From: Crocinitomix sp044361315 | GTDB taxonomy: Bacteria; Bacteroidota; Bacteroidia; Flavobacteriales_D; Crocinitomicaceae | Direction: 5' to 3' | NCBI GenBank assembly: GCA_044361315.1 | Contig: JBIKJA010000014.1 | Location: 58,214-122,213 of the forward strand | Length of the DNA: 64,000 bases | Part shown: one piece after another, positions 62,229-64,000 of the stretch | Layout of the letters: each line of letters starts with the position of its first letter | Numbering within the stretch: position 1 is the first letter of the stretch | The notes under the pieces: generated by a model | Seen by the model: only the letters and a program-made list of their open reading frames with translations | The model's database searches: none | Told to the model about the DNA's origin: nothing | Made by a program: the position numbers and the translations under genes

Positions 62229-62400
62229 AATTTAAAAAACTATATTTACAAACTGTCGAAAAAGGAAACCACTTACCACTATCTTAAAGCAAAGGTTTAT
62301 AGTTGAATAATTAAATAAATTGTAATTTTAAGAACTTAATTAAATAAAAGCTAAAAAGCACCATCAATTGGTTAAAATAATAAAGAATTATTAAAAAAGC

Positions 62401-63771
62401 ATGTATAAAGTTTTTGGTTTAGGTCATAGGTTCTTAGAAAATGAAAATCAGGTAAGAGAGAATATTCGCGCTTCTTTAGATTATTTTATTTCAATCCACG
62501 GGCAGATAGAATGTATATCCAATTTAGCATGCGGTGCAGATACCATATTCATACAAGAAGCCATAAATAAAAAGTGCAAAATTCAACTTATTTTACCTTT
62601 TCAAATTAATGAGTATGAAAAAGATTTTGATAACGAATCGCTTATTTTATTCCGCTCTATAATAGCAAATCACGCGTATAGCGTCCATGGTGATTTGAAA
62701 TCATCAGATGATGTTGAGCGTGACCTAGCATACCAATCTGTAGGGAGAAGCAATATAGAAGAATGCGATGCAATTCTCGCCGTTTGGGATGGTGAAATCG
62801 GAAAGGGATTAGGAGGCACCAAAGACCACGTTGATTATGCTATTGAGTTGAATAAAAATATACATTGGATAAAATCACTAAGAAAAAGTGATGATTTAGA
62901 AATAACGAGTGAATCAAAACAAGCCAAAGATGCAGAATTTAAAATTGAAGACAAAGCAGCCATAAAATTAAAAGTGATTTATAAAAGATCATGGAGTATT
63001 GGAATAGCATTGGGTTTAATTACAATATTTTTAATCGAGATAAATTTCATTGATTGTAATTCTAATTCTTTTTCTCCGCTTTTGTATCTTATTTTAAGCC
63101 TATTGGTGATAATTTCTTTTTCTTCTGCTTATTATCTTATAAAAGTTAAAGCAAATAAGCTTAAAAATAAATTTATTGAGCACCGTCTTAAAGCCGAAAA
63201 TTTAAGGGCACAGCTATGGAAAGATTCGCTTGATATCTCTTTTGCCCCTGATTTATTTAAAAATGAAACAAGCATATTGCATTTGTTTAATGACAGTAAA
63301 AGAAGAAAACTTTGGATTCATATTAATGAACAGATTATTTATCAAAAAACCAGTCGCTATATTAATTTTAATAAAAAATTAGGGCGTTATGAATTACTTT
63401 TAAATCTACTACGCTATACCTTCCTTTTTTTATTAGTAGGCTTATTTCTTTATCATACTTTAGCATATTTCAATGAAAATTATGTTGAAAAGTTTAGTTT
63501 TATTAAAAATATATTTGGTTTTATTTGGATGGCTATCCCTCCTCTCTATGCTTCTATTGAGGGGGTTATTCATTTTAACGATTGGAAAAAAAATAAAAAG
63601 ATTTCACTTGAATTAATTAATTTATACGAAGCTATTCTTATTGAGTTGAATGAGCAATCTAACTATAACGAGTTGTTGATTATTGAGGAAAAAATAGTTG
63701 GTGCTTTTACCTTTGAAATTGCTCAGTGGTATAATGAAGAAAAAAATAAAAATTTAGAATTAAAGATTTAA
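62401..63771 (+). CDS. SLOG-like nucleotide-sensor domain fused to four-TM effector region
   Basis: A 456-residue protein. Residues 1-~160 have a Rossmann-like SLOG/LOG-type fold, with VFGLGHR at the start, ISNLACGADTIF (39-50), LILPFQINEYEKDF (63-76), AILAVWDGEIGKGLGGTKD (124-142) and VDYAIE. These are the motifs of nucleotide- or ligand-binding SLOG proteins. After a charged linker come TM1 ~198-216 and TM2 ~224-247, then a helical segment with HRLKAENLRAQLW, then TM3 ~333-355 and TM4 ~370-390, with a C-terminal helical tail. The 2TM-helix-2TM layout resembles the SLATT membrane-effector domain. The gene is notably A+T-rich and has no obvious housekeeping relation. It is 17 nt before a TIR gene. 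The start is the ATG at 62401. Confidence 0.82.
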   Translation: MYKVFGLGHRFLENENQVRENIRASLDYFISIHGQIECISNLACGADTIFIQEAINKKCKIQLILPFQINEYEKDFDNESLILFRSIIANHAYSVHGDLKSSDDVERDLAYQSVGRSNIEECDAILAVWDGEIGKGLGGTKDHVDYAIELNKNIHWIKSLRKSDDLEITSESKQAKDAEFKIEDKAAIKLKVIYKRSWSIGIALGLITIFLIEINFIDCNSNSFSPLLYLILSLLVIISFSSAYYLIKVKANKLKNKFIEHRLKAENLRAQLWKDSLDISFAPDLFKNETSILHLFNDSKRRKLWIHINEQIIYQKTSRYINFNKKLGRYELLLNLLRYTFLFLLVGLFLYHTLAYFNENYVEKFSFIKNIFGFIWMAIPPLYASIEGVIHFNDWKKNKKISLELINLYEAILIELNEQSNYNELLIIEEKIVGAFTFEIAQWYNEEKNKNLELKI

Positions 63772-63788
63772 AATAAAGTTTAAGAGTT

Positions 63789-64000
63789 ATGGAATCAAAT
63801 CAGGATGTTTTTATAAGTCACTCAAGTGTAGATAGTAAGCTGGCTTATGCTATGTGTGATTACCTAGAAGAAAAGGGTATTAGGTGTTGGATTGCACCAA
63901 GAGATGTTCAGGGTGGAACAGAATATGCCGAAGCAATTATCATGGGCATTAGAAGTTGCAAAATCATGGTTGTTTTATTTAATAAAAATGCCAATGATTC
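63789..64000 (+). CDS. TIR-domain protein (partial, runs off the right edge)
   Basis: The first ~70 codons (ATG 63789) read MESNQDVFISHSSVDSKLAY, then CWIAPRDVQGGTEYAEAI and SCKIMVVLFNKNA. This is a bacterial TIR domain of the TIR_2 type. FISHS is the box 1 motif, the APRD loop is typical, and the Glu in YAEAI (residue 48) is the likely NAD-hydrolysis catalytic residue. TIR domains cleave NAD or make cyclic ADP-ribose isomers as immune signals. The C-terminus is beyond the window, so further domains are unknown. It is almost certainly co-transcribed with the SLOG-TM gene. Confidence 0.88.
   Translation, partial: MESNQDVFISHSSVDSKLAYAMCDYLEEKGIRCWIAPRDVQGGTEYAEAIIMGIRSCKIMVVLFNKNAND

Noticed and set aside
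1..64000. tRNA genes, rRNA genes, CRISPR arrays and intact insertion sequences
   Set aside because: No T-loop-like tRNA pattern, no regularly spaced direct repeats with spacers and no transposase open frame were seen on either strand by eye; a dedicated scan would be needed to exclude a tRNA firmly.

Overview
This is a 64 kb chromosomal window from a low-GC Bacteroidota bacterium, most likely a member of the Flavobacteriales. The lineage is inferred from several features: many secreted proteins with type IX secretion (T9SS) C-terminal tails, TonB-dependent receptors with an N-terminal carboxypeptidase-like domain, a PorV/PorQ-family protein, atpD-atpC apart from the other ATP synthase genes, a three-gene sdhCAB set, a bacterial GGGP synthase-like gene, and promoters of the form TTG/TTTG-N16..20-TAnnTTTG. 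The genus cannot be fixed from the sequence alone.

Layout. 1-8.4 kb (minus): an outer-membrane/secretion operon with a TonB-dependent receptor, a 1417-residue secreted protein and a PorV/PorQ-like protein cut by the window edge. 8.5-11.4 kb: a small basic secreted protein, a degenerate Rieske-like lipoprotein, ahcY and a 4'-phosphopantetheinyl transferase. 11.5-21.4 kb (plus): a run of T9SS cargo genes (Kelch, CotH/lamin-tail, two seven-bladed FG-GAP proteins with a collapsed third copy between them) with a GGGP synthase gene tightly coupled inside it. 21.5-24.8 kb: dgkA, a DUF2490 protein, then a gene-poor stretch of decayed genes and dispersed repeats. 24.8-31.6 kb (minus): a complete-looking thiamin operon (thiS-thiC-tenI-thiD-unknown membrane gene-thiE-thiG-thiH) under a TPP riboswitch and a good promoter. 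31.6-37.6 kb (minus): a degenerate ThiE paralogue, murI, then the uppS-bamA-ompH-ompH envelope operon. 37.8-42.5 kb: atpDC, ribF, a leucine-rich-repeat protein and a glycosyltransferase-like gene. 42.6-50.2 kb: divergent sdhCAB and sufABCD (the latter without sufS/sufE). 50.4-61.3 kb: a SprB-repeat protein, an rRNA-methyltransferase-like gene, a second TonB receptor, gpsA, a thioredoxin-like protein, a DUF1684 protein, a coiled-coil membrane protein, an Mla-type ABC pair and a DUF2797 protein.

The right edge (61.4-64 kb) is the most unusual part. A both-ends-truncated alaS fragment lies beside an A+T-rich two-gene unit: a SLOG-like nucleotide-sensor domain fused to four membrane segments, followed 17 nt later by a TIR-domain gene cut by the window end. 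This resembles the sensor/TIR logic of Thoeris anti-phage defence but with a membrane effector in place of the SIR2 domain. It is the best candidate in the window for an undescribed system.

Working together: most of the window is housekeeping (envelope biogenesis, thiamin, respiration, Fe-S assembly) mixed with surface/secreted proteins of the T9SS. Signs of genome flux are confined to 18.4-19.0 kb (collapsed paralogue), 23.1-24.8 kb (decayed genes, repeats), 41.2-41.5 kb (repeat element) and 61.4-64.0 kb (alaS fragment plus putative defence genes). I saw no rRNA, tRNA, CRISPR array or intact insertion sequence.
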